From: Buttiauxella sp049686335
GTDB lineage: Bacteria > Pseudomonadota > Gammaproteobacteria > Enterobacterales > Enterobacteriaceae
Direction: 5' to 3'
Assembly (NCBI RefSeq): GCF_049686335.1
Contig: NZ_JBAVHX010000004.1
Coordinates: 1-64,000 of the forward strand
Length of the DNA: 64,000 nt
Part shown: positions 1-7,240 of the stretch, one piece after another
Layout of the letters: the number at the start of each line of letters is the position of its first letter
Numbering within the stretch: position 1 is the stretch's first letter
Position numbers and translations under genes: made by a program
The notes under the pieces: generated by a model
Databases searched by the model: none
The model's input: the letters and a program-made list of their open reading frames with translations, nothing else
Told to the model about the DNA's origin: nothing

Positions 1-1017
1 GTCGGTCAGGAAGTGATTGTCGACTTCCTCAACGGCGACCCGGACCAGCCGATTATCACCGGGCGCACCTATCACGCCGCCAACCGCGCGCCGGGCGACC
101 TGCCGGGCACCAAAACGCAGATGGCAATCCGCTCGCAGACCTATAAGGGTAACGGTTACAACGAACTGATGTTTGAGGACCAGACCGGCCAGGAATTGCT
201 GTCGATGCATGCCCAGAAGGACATGAAAACGGTGGTGCTGAATAGCCAGTTTTATAACGTTCAGCGTGACCGAGAAAAGTGCATTGGTAACGATCAGCGT
301 CTGTCTGTCGGACGAGATGACACCATTGTGGTAGAAAGGGACCGACACACTACGATAAAAGGTGGCTGGCATCTGGATGTAAAGACCCATCGCGAGGAAT
401 ATTCCCAGGCCAATTTTCATAATGAAATTGCAGGCGACTACTCACGGTTAACTGAAGGGAAAGAAACTATTTTAACCGGAAAGGAAAATACCACTCAGGC
501 CAAAAAAATAATTCTGAAAGGAAATGAAAAAATTGATATTTATGGGCCAATGGGGAGGATCACTATAGATGATAAAGGGATAACTCTTGACGCTCCCGTT
601 ATTAATCTGTGTGGCATAGTCAAAATCACACCACCAACAGCGAATGTTCTGGCTAAAATGAACAACGCTGGACAAAGTTTTACAGATTCAGAAATAAATC
701 AGTCCGCATTTACAGAAAATACTGAAAATACCGAATCCCAACCACCAGAAAATGACAACCCGAATTCTGACATTCCTCCGCCCCAGGATGACGGTGATGA
801 CGAAGATGAAAATGCACCTTATCAGTTACGCTTCCAGCTTACTGATGATGAGCATAAACCATTCATCACCAAAAATTACATCGCATTTCTTAAGGATGGA
901 AGTACCACCAGCAGTACCACAGACAGCCAGGGATACACTGAAATATTTCAGGCTGAGGAAGTAGAAAATATACATATTGATGTGATACTTGATAACAACC
1001 AAAAGGACATCTTATAG
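1..1017 (+). CDS. vgrG: Type VI secretion spike protein VgrG, C-terminal part (5' end outside window)
   Basis: The reading frame is open from base 1, so this is the last 338 residues of a VgrG, the trimeric spike of the type Vi secretion system. The first ~80 residues (DFLNGDPDQPIITGR, then the NELMFED region) match the conserved end of the gp5/OB-fold part and start of the beta-helix. Repeated VGRD/GDYSR/GKE-type turns follow, as in VgrG beta-prisms. After an acidic Pro/Asp-rich linker (about residues 240-272) a final ~65-residue domain (YQLRFQLTDDEHKPF, TTDSQGYTEIF) looks like the transthyretin-like adaptor that docks effectors in other VgrGs. Base composition becomes much more AT-rich after about base 250. 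The next gene starts 3 bases after the stop, which suggests co-expression with the effector. VgrG identity is secure; the adaptor role is inferred. Confidence 0.9.
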   Translation, partial: VGQEVIVDFLNGDPDQPIITGRTYHAANRAPGDLPGTKTQMAIRSQTYKGNGYNELMFEDQTGQELLSMHAQKDMKTVVLNSQFYNVQRDREKCIGNDQRLSVGRDDTIVVERDRHTTIKGGWHLDVKTHREEYSQANFHNEIAGDYSRLTEGKETILTGKENTTQAKKIILKGNEKIDIYGPMGRITIDDKGITLDAPVINLCGIVKITPPTANVLAKMNNAGQSFTDSEINQSAFTENTENTESQPPENDNPNSDIPPPQDDGDDEDENAPYQLRFQLTDDEHKPFITKNYIAFLKDGSTTSSTTDSQGYTEIFQAEEVENIHIDVILDNNQKDIL

Positions 1018-1020
1018 CCT

Positions 1021-2226
1021 ATGAATATATATGCTAAATTCTCCGTAAAAGCTGTCGGTATCGATGACTGCTCCGCTATCGATTTCAGTCGATACAGTTA
1101 TATAATTAAACTTTGTCATACATCAGATCGCGATAATGTCATTTCCTCCGAACCTGAAACAAAATTTTCTCAATCAGGTGAATCCTCGCTGCACTGTATT
1201 AATTATACAGACTCCTCATCCGAATTCCCTGTTACCTATTGCGATATCTATTGTGCAGGTGTTTGTACGGATAAAATTTATATAAAATCTTTTCCCGACG
1301 CAGGAAGTAGTCACGACTGGACGGTACTGAATAAAAAATTCAGCAAAGGTGAAACGACTCAAAGTAAGAACTACGATAAAATCTGTAATATTTCCAGTCA
1401 TCGCATCTTTATTGATTCGCAGTTTCCAGTGGGCCATCCGGATGACCCATTTGAGAAAAGTAAGATAGAACGACAACTGGCGGCACGGTTGAAGTTTCAG
1501 CCATCGCCAGTAGATTTTATGCATTATCAATTTCCTGACCAAGGAAATGCAAGTATTTGTGGTCCAGCAGCATTTTTTTATACCTTGCTAAAAGATCGTC
1601 CTGATCTATATAGCCAATATATAAAGGATCTGTGGAACAATGGTGAAGCAAGTTTAGGTAAACTAAGAATCACTCCATCCAAAGGTGTATGCCATCCTAA
1701 CAATTATACAGAACGTACGGGGGACACCAGGGTACCCGCTATTGATTGGATATCTATGGCCAGTTTAAGAGATGATGAAAATATTTTTTTAGATTATGAC
1801 AATCCTGACAATGAATTGAGTGGATTAACCATGCCAGAGGGTATTATAAAATGGGTTAAAGCAGTTGGCTCAGATGTAATTTTTCATGAAATGTCTCTTT
1901 TTCACTGGCCAAAAAATATGGTTGCAAAATTAAGTGATTACGTTGACGCAACTAACCATGTAGCTGTGTTGATCCATCATGGCATGCTTAAAGGCATTGA
2001 TAGCCAATATCCAACTCACTGGATAGTTTGGGATGGTAAAGTTACTGTTGTTAATACACAGAAACCAGTGGATGAACACACGCCAGATAATGAACTGGTT
2101 GATGTTAAACTTTTCTCTTGGGGACAATCTAAAAATATGAGTTCATACTCTATATCCAGAACACTACCATTCAAAAAACTCTGTTCTTACATATATGGAG
2201 GGGTGGTGTTTAACAAAATACCATAA
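1021..2226 (+). CDS. Predicted type VI effector with papain-like cysteine hydrolase domain
   Basis: 401 residues, starting 3 bases after the vgrG stop. I do not recognise a named family. Residues 1-150 are Cys- and Ser-rich with no clear motif. Residues 165-340 look like a papain-fold hydrolase: Q174 lies six residues before C180 (QGNASICGPAAFF), the same spacing as the oxyanion Gln and catalytic Cys of papain, and H333 sits in THWIVWDG with D338 close by. No signal peptide is visible, which fits delivery by the spike rather than Sec export. It is followed by a lipoprotein gene and a PAAR gene, the usual effector-immunity-tip arrangement. Peptidoglycan amidase or peptidase activity is possible, since the likely immunity partner is an envelope lipoprotein. 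Function is inferred from motif and context. Confidence 0.7.
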   Translation: MNIYAKFSVKAVGIDDCSAIDFSRYSYIIKLCHTSDRDNVISSEPETKFSQSGESSLHCINYTDSSSEFPVTYCDIYCAGVCTDKIYIKSFPDAGSSHDWTVLNKKFSKGETTQSKNYDKICNISSHRIFIDSQFPVGHPDDPFEKSKIERQLAARLKFQPSPVDFMHYQFPDQGNASICGPAAFFYTLLKDRPDLYSQYIKDLWNNGEASLGKLRITPSKGVCHPNNYTERTGDTRVPAIDWISMASLRDDENIFLDYDNPDNELSGLTMPEGIIKWVKAVGSDVIFHEMSLFHWPKNMVAKLSDYVDATNHVAVLIHHGMLKGIDSQYPTHWIVWDGKVTVVNTQKPVDEHTPDNELVDVKLFSWGQSKNMSSYSISRTLPFKKLCSYIYGGVVFNKIP

Positions 2227-2229
2227 ATC

Positions 2230-2685
2230 ATGATGAATAAATTATATCTACTTCCCTTTGTTTTTACCTTGTATGGATGTTGCTCATTCGTGAGCGATAA
2301 TGAATTAACATTCACTCCGGACAAGTTATCTTACGCAGTTATGGGGCAACCATACACTGCAGAAATAAAAAATTCTGGTTCAAATATTTCTAGTTTATGG
2401 GTAAAAGGATATAAACCTCATTACCAAACTGCTGACCTCCGAAATGGTTTGGTGGTAAATACTTATAATCCAGAATCTAACTGGAACATTAAAATATCTG
2501 GAACGCCTAATAAAACCGGGACTGAGAGTTTTACAATTGAAGGCTTCACATCAGGCACCCAATGCCCAGGACTTCAGTTCAGTAAAACCTACACCATCAC
2601 CACCGTAACAAATAAACTAGAAGCAAAGACACCAACAATAACAGTCCAGGATAATCAACTGACACCGGCATGCCGCAGAAAATAG
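2230..2685 (+). CDS. Small lipoprotein, candidate immunity protein for the adjacent effector
   Basis: 151 residues. The N-terminus has a short basic stretch, a hydrophobic core and a lipobox-like LYGC, so it should be exported and lipidated at Cys17 or the next Cys. The mature part (LTFTPDKLSYAVMGQPYTAEI, split over residues ~26-46) looks like an Ig-like or cadherin-like beta-sandwich, ending in a PACRRK tail. It starts 3 bases after the effector gene and precedes a PAAR gene. Immunity proteins to periplasm-acting effectors are often lipoproteins, so it may protect against the upstream cysteine hydrolase. The immunity role is inference from position only. AT-rich like the effector gene. Confidence 0.6.
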   Translation: MMNKLYLLPFVFTLYGCCSFVSDNELTFTPDKLSYAVMGQPYTAEIKNSGSNISSLWVKGYKPHYQTADLRNGLVVNTYNPESNWNIKISGTPNKTGTESFTIEGFTSGTQCPGLQFSKTYTITTVTNKLEAKTPTITVQDNQLTPACRRK

Positions 2686-2700
2686 CGAAGGAACGATACT

Positions 2701-2970
2701 ATGGTCGATATACCCATCATTCTGAAAGGCGACAAAACCACTCACGGAGGAATAGTATTAGAAGGGTTTTCAGGGGTTACCTGGCAAGGCATTCCTGTTG
2801 CAGGTGTTGGGCATATGGTCGTCTGTCCTCTATGTGATGGCAAATTCCCTATTATGGCGGGATCACCACAAATGACTTTTTGTGGCGTAAATGTTGCTAC
2901 ACAAGATATGAAAACTGCCTGTGGTGCTAGCTTGATTCCCTCTCAGCAATTGTTTTGCATTTCGGTTTGA
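2701..2970 (+). CDS. PAAR-domain protein, type VI spike tip
   Basis: 89 residues. The sequence has the glycine-rich PAAR pattern: GDKTTHGGIVLEG near the start, a central PVAGVGHMVVCPLC and a late GVNVATQDMKTACGASL. PAAR proteins cap the VgrG trimer and sharpen the spike, coordinating a metal through His and Cys; H15, H38, C42 and C45 are candidates. It has no C-terminal toxin extension, so it is a plain tip protein. It lies 15 bases after the lipoprotein gene with an AAGGAACG ribosome-binding site, completing a vgrG-effector-immunity-PAAR cassette. Confidence 0.8.
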   Translation: MVDIPIILKGDKTTHGGIVLEGFSGVTWQGIPVAGVGHMVVCPLCDGKFPIMAGSPQMTFCGVNVATQDMKTACGASLIPSQQLFCISV

Positions 2971-3059
2971 GGTTTATCCAATTCAAGTTAGGAGTAACTG
3001 TGGGAATTTCTCTCTCCGCATTACTACCCGCTAAAGCGCGATGAACCCTATTCTTTAAT

Positions 3060-3182
3060 GGTGGATGACGCTTGCGCTTATCCACCCTACAACTTCGGTC
3101 CAGCTTTCACTGGTCGTATAAACGCAAGCGTCATCCACCCTACAAAACTGAGTAGGTCGGATAAGCGCAAGCGTCATCCGAC
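3060..3182. repeat. Cluster of three enterobacterial palindromic (REP-like) units
   Basis: Three related units: GGTGGATGACGCTTGCGCTT at 3060, a half unit at about 3115-3142 and GTAGGTCGGATAAGCGCAAG at 3152-3182. The same core (GGATAAGCG..AGCGTCATCC) recurs near 24.4, 31.6, 38.9 and 48.2 kb. The cluster fills the gap between the convergent PAAR and DppA-like genes; nothing else is visible there. Confidence 0.85.
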
Positions 3183-3193
3183 ATTTCCTGGCG

Positions 3194-4792
3194 TTAATTC
3201 AATTTCGCTTTCGAGAAATCGCTACCGTTGGTGCTGACCGTATAACCCGTCACATTGCTGCGCGTGGCGTAGAAGGTTTTGCCATTCGCCAGTGGGATCC
3301 ACGGCGCTTGCTCATAAAACACTTCTTGTGCCTGCTCGTAAAGTTTGGCGCGAGCCGCAGGATCGCTGATTAATTTCGCCTTCTGCGTCAAGGCATCGTA
3401 CTGCTTGTCGCACCAGCGCGCCGCGTTCGAGCCGCTTTGGATGCTGCCGCAACCGAGCAAGGTATCTGCAAAGTTATCCGGGTCACCGTTGTCGCTCATC
3501 CAGCCAAACAGTGCGGATGAGTGTTCGCCCTTGCGCATGCCCGACAGATATTCGCCCCACTCGAAGGTGACGATTTTGGCGTTCACACCGACTTTCGCCC
3601 AGTCCGCCTGAATCATTTCCGCGATGCGGCGCGAGTTCGGGTTGTACGGACGTTGCACTGGCATTGACCACAAATCGGTCTCAAAGCCCTTTTCTAAGCC
3701 CGCCTGCTTCAATAAAGCTTTCGCTTTTTCCGGATTGTAACTGCGATCGGCAAGATTTTTATTAAACCCTAACATCGCTGGCGGTATGGGTGATTTTGCG
3801 ATGGTGCCGGAGCCCATAAACACCGCATTAATAATCGCCTGTTTATCGACGGCGTAATTCAGTGCCTGACGAACCAGCACATTATCAAACGGTTTTTTGG
3901 TGGTATTAAACGCCAGATAACCGACGTTCAGGCCATCAACGGTGTGCAGCGCCAGATCTTTATTCGCTTTAATCGCGTCAAACTGGACCGGTGCCGGAGC
4001 CGGGATAATCTGGCATTCGTTCTTTTGCAATTTCGCCATACGGGTTTGCACGTTTGGCGTGATGGAGAAGATCAGGTGTTTAGTCGGCACTTCGCCATTC
4101 CAGTAATTCGGGTTCGCCACAAAGCGAATCAACGAATCAACTTTGTACTCCTGCAATGCATACGGGCCGGTGCCGATAGGTGCGGTATCCACCTTTTCAG
4201 GCGTGCCCGCTTTCAGCATCGCGTCGGCATATTCAGCTGACAGGATCGACGCAAAATCCATTCCCCAGTCCGCGAGGAATGCCGCATTAGGCTCGCTCAG
4301 GGTGAACTGCACGTGATTGTCATCGATTTTCTTCACTTCAGTGATGAGCTTATCGAAGCCAACATCATTGAAGTATTCGTAATTAGCTTGCGAGACGTTG
4401 TGATACGGGTTTTTCGGGTCTTTCTGGCGCATCACCGAGAAAACCACGTCGTCGGCGTTAAAATCGCGCGTCGGTTTAAACTCTTTATTGCTGTTGAACT
4501 TCACCCCTTTACGCAGAGTAAAGGTATAGGTTTTGCCATCCTTGCTGATGTCCCATGCGGTTGCCAGAGACGGCACCGGCACGTTATCGCTTGGGCGAAA
4601 CTCTACCAGGCGGTTGTACAGCGTTTGCGAGCTGGCAACAAAGGTTGGGCCGGAACTGGCGATTTGCGGGTTAAAAGATTCTGGAGAGGCTTCTGAGCAG
4701 TAAACCAGCGTGTTATTTGCAGCAGCAAATGCAGCACTGGCGGGTAATAAACTGGTTAATAGCAGTGCGAGAAGAGTTTTCCCTGTCGACAT
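3194..4792 (-). CDS. Orphan DppA-like dipeptide/oligopeptide-binding protein
   Basis: 532 residues from the ATG at 4792, chosen because it is followed at once by a standard signal peptide (MSTGKTLLALLLTSLLPASA) and preceded by AAAAGGC. It is a family 5 solute-binding protein: mature start NTLVYCSEASPESFNPQ, then FTLRKGVKFN, RDFNADDVVFS, IGTGPY, DLWSMPVQRPYNPNSRR and EWGEYLSGM, all DppA landmarks. Unlike classical DppA it stands alone, with no dppBCDF permease genes next to it, so it probably feeds an existing Dpp or Opp permease encoded elsewhere. A closer DppA relative lies at 31655-33256. Ligand preference cannot be told from sequence; dipeptide, oligopeptide or haem are all known in the family. 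Confidence 0.85.
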   Translation of the reverse strand: MSTGKTLLALLLTSLLPASAAFAAANNTLVYCSEASPESFNPQIASSGPTFVASSQTLYNRLVEFRPSDNVPVPSLATAWDISKDGKTYTFTLRKGVKFNSNKEFKPTRDFNADDVVFSVMRQKDPKNPYHNVSQANYEYFNDVGFDKLITEVKKIDDNHVQFTLSEPNAAFLADWGMDFASILSAEYADAMLKAGTPEKVDTAPIGTGPYALQEYKVDSLIRFVANPNYWNGEVPTKHLIFSITPNVQTRMAKLQKNECQIIPAPAPVQFDAIKANKDLALHTVDGLNVGYLAFNTTKKPFDNVLVRQALNYAVDKQAIINAVFMGSGTIAKSPIPPAMLGFNKNLADRSYNPEKAKALLKQAGLEKGFETDLWSMPVQRPYNPNSRRIAEMIQADWAKVGVNAKIVTFEWGEYLSGMRKGEHSSALFGWMSDNGDPDNFADTLLGCGSIQSGSNAARWCDKQYDALTQKAKLISDPAARAKLYEQAQEVFYEQAPWIPLANGKTFYATRSNVTGYTVSTNGSDFSKAKLN

Positions 4793-4993
4793 ATTTTTGC
4801 CTTTTGTTTGTGCTTGCCAAATGAAACGTGATGGGGCTGATATTGCCAGGTGCATGACCTGGCTTTTTTAGGACAGCAATAACACCATAGCTCATCATCG
4901 CTGACAAATAACAAAAGGCTCTCACGTTATGCAAAACCAGTGAGATTTGTGTAGTTTTACGCCAGGCGCAGCAGGATATCGCGCCATCTGCGT

Positions 4994-5707
4994 TTACAAT
5001 GATGCAACAAACCGCTGAAGGATCGCGCGGGCTGACGGTGTGTCGCTGACTTTGCCCAACAATTCATCACGGTCTTTGCCCTTCATCGCCACCCTTTCAC
5101 TGCGGCTGGTAATGATTTTATTCATCACCGCGGCATTAAATTCTGGATGGAATTGCACTGATAAGGCATTTGCGCTGTAACGGATTATCTGGTGCGGATC
5201 GTGGCTGGATGCGCCTAATACCACCGCATCTGGCGGCAGCGTCAGGACACTTTGCTCATGGCTTAAAAAGGTATCGAAGTTGTATGGCAAACCACTCAGC
5301 AACGGATCGTGCAGGGCGGCATCGTTTAGCGTGACGGGGAGTTGCCCCACTTCGCTGCCCTGCGGATGGTAATCCACCACACCGCCCAGCGCATACGCCA
5401 TTAACTGATGCCCGTAACACACGCCAAGCACCGGAACGCCAGCCTGAATGATGTCCCGCACCCATTCGGCGGTGCGCTCGCTCCACGGCAGTTTGTCCGT
5501 CACCATCGCCCACGAACCTGAAATCACCGCACCGCTAAAGGTACCAACGGCCGGCAGTGGTTCATCGTCAAACGGACACACCACGCGAATCGGCCCAACA
5601 TCACCTAATGCGGCGTGAAACCACTGCGGTTGCTCACCCACGGCGGTGCGGATATCTAACGGCGGATGACCCATTTGAACCAATAGTAACGGCAGTTTAT
5701 CTGACAT
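4994..5707 (-). CDS. Class I glutamine amidotransferase-like protein
   Basis: 237 residues. The triad of class I amidotransferases is visible: C97 in GVCYGHQL, H187 and E189 in VQFHPEF, plus an oxyanion GSW turn at 64-66. It resembles the GuaA N-terminal domain but has no synthetase domain. Stand-alone proteins of this type act as gamma-glutamyl hydrolases (PuuD-like) or have unknown acceptors. It is transcribed in the same direction as the DppA-like gene but 201 bases upstream of it, so co-transcription is uncertain. A metabolic role cannot be assigned from the neighbours. Confidence 0.8.
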   Translation of the reverse strand: MSDKLPLLLVQMGHPPLDIRTAVGEQPQWFHAALGDVGPIRVVCPFDDEPLPAVGTFSGAVISGSWAMVTDKLPWSERTAEWVRDIIQAGVPVLGVCYGHQLMAYALGGVVDYHPQGSEVGQLPVTLNDAALHDPLLSGLPYNFDTFLSHEQSVLTLPPDAVVLGASSHDPHQIIRYSANALSVQFHPEFNAAVMNKIITSRSERVAMKGKDRDELLGKVSDTPSARAILQRFVASL

Positions 5708-5902
5708 TTTTGAGTGCTCCCAAACGTGTTGCGAAGTTTAATCAGTAGCACAAAACCGGAGAACGCCCCAAAGACTTAAGTGCAATCGCCCGATAATTAG
5801 AAAAAAACCCCGTCTCTTCCACCGTTTAATTGCGCAAAGAGTCAGTACAGTGGCAAGCGTGAAGATGGCTCAAGTTGAGCTGAAAACAGCAGGATTGATG
5901 AC

Positions 5903-7237
5903 GTGGCAAAAACATTATTGCGCAGCGGATGCCTTGATGACTTCCTTTCGCTTGGCGAAAACGGGCAGACGGTGTTCGACTCAGCGCTACAAATTCGCGA
6001 AACTTTGCGCTTACGCAAACAGCAGGCGGTGGTCGATAGCCTCGCCATCCCTCAGCCAAACGATGAGGGCGACAGAGTTGACTGGTATGCGCCTTTTGAA
6101 GGCAACGTTGTCAGTTGGGCTGCGGCCAGTGACGAACAACGCAAAAAAGCCCTGCGCTATCTCGATAACTGCCAGGCCAACGTCGCGTCGTTAATTCAGC
6201 GCTGCCAGCAGGCGGAAAAAACCGCCATCCAACTGTTTGGTTCGTTGCTCGCCAATGCGTTGCAGTTCCCCGGCAGCCAGCATGTCTATCTTGTCGATGG
6301 CAAACCGGTGCTGACGTTCTGGGGTTTCGTCAATCTCAATAGTAGTGCCCGCACTGACGCGCTGGATTGCCTGCGCAACACGCAAGAGCATGAACCCGTC
6401 ATTGAGTTTCTCCCGGAACCACCACCAGCCGCCCCGCCAGTGATTGTGCTAAGCGAGCCAGATGAACCGCTCTATTCGGTCGCACCAACGACTGTTGCCG
6501 CCCCCGTCAGCGAAACGCCCGTGGAACCCGAGCCCGTGCCTGAAATCGTGCCGCAAGCGTTGCCTGCTAAAAAAACCAGACGCTGGATATTGCCGGTCGC
6601 GGCCATGATAGTTGCCTGCATCGCTGCCCCGCTCACTTACTATCTGGTATCGGCACCACTTGCAGAACCTTTAGCGCAGGTTGCGCCAGACGTTAAACCG
6701 AAGCCTGTCGCGCCTGCAGTGATTCAGGCTGAACCCGCAGCCCCGGTTGCAACGCTGCCAGTTTCGACTTTGCCCGTCAGCCAGGCCGCGGTGGCAGAAA
6801 CGCCAGCGCCAGAACCTGTCGCGGCTGTCACCCCACCGCCTGCGGACATCCCTAAAGGGACGATGATTTTACCCGCTGATGCCTTAAAACTCGGCTCCAC
6901 CAAATTCCTCAACGGCAACTGGCGTGTGGCCATCAACGTTAAAGATTCCATCACCGGTAAACCGCCAACGCTGCGTTATCAGATTGCCAGTAACAAAGGC
7001 ACCGTGCGGCTGGTGCATGGTGACAATATTGTCTGCAAAGCGGAAGTGTTCTCCGGGTTGATGCAGTCAGGCACGCTGATGATCAAAACCCGTGGCAATG
7101 CACGCTGTAGCGATGGTTCGCGTTATCCGTTGCCAGAGATTTCCTGTAATGCCGGCGCGAACGATGTGGCTGAGTGTACCGGGCGCTACGAGGGCGACAC
7201 CGTGGTTCCTGTGACGTTTAAAAAAGTGAGTGATTAA
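5903..7237 (+). CDS. srfA: SrfA family protein, single-pass membrane protein
   Basis: 444 residues from a GTG start with AGGA eight bases upstream. The N-terminal ~165 residues are cytoplasmic-looking and helical. A Pro-rich linker (about 172-225) leads to one transmembrane helix near 228-250 (RRWILPVAAMIVACIAAPLT), then a second Pro/Ala-rich linker and a C-terminal domain (about 320-444) with several Cys residues (NIVCKAE, NARCSDG, ISCNAGA, AECTGRY), as expected outside the cytoplasm. It is the first gene of the conserved srfA-srfB-srfC cluster named in Salmonella as SsrB-regulated factors. Function is not established. The next gene starts 3 bases after the stop. Confidence 0.8.
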   Translation: MAKTLLRSGCLDDFLSLGENGQTVFDSALQIRETLRLRKQQAVVDSLAIPQPNDEGDRVDWYAPFEGNVVSWAAASDEQRKKALRYLDNCQANVASLIQRCQQAEKTAIQLFGSLLANALQFPGSQHVYLVDGKPVLTFWGFVNLNSSARTDALDCLRNTQEHEPVIEFLPEPPPAAPPVIVLSEPDEPLYSVAPTTVAAPVSETPVEPEPVPEIVPQALPAKKTRRWILPVAAMIVACIAAPLTYYLVSAPLAEPLAQVAPDVKPKPVAPAVIQAEPAAPVATLPVSTLPVSQAAVAETPAPEPVAAVTPPPADIPKGTMILPADALKLGSTKFLNGNWRVAINVKDSITGKPPTLRYQIASNKGTVRLVHGDNIVCKAEVFSGLMQSGTLMIKTRGNARCSDGSRYPLPEISCNAGANDVAECTGRYEGDTVVPVTFKKVSD

Positions 7238-7240
7238 TCC

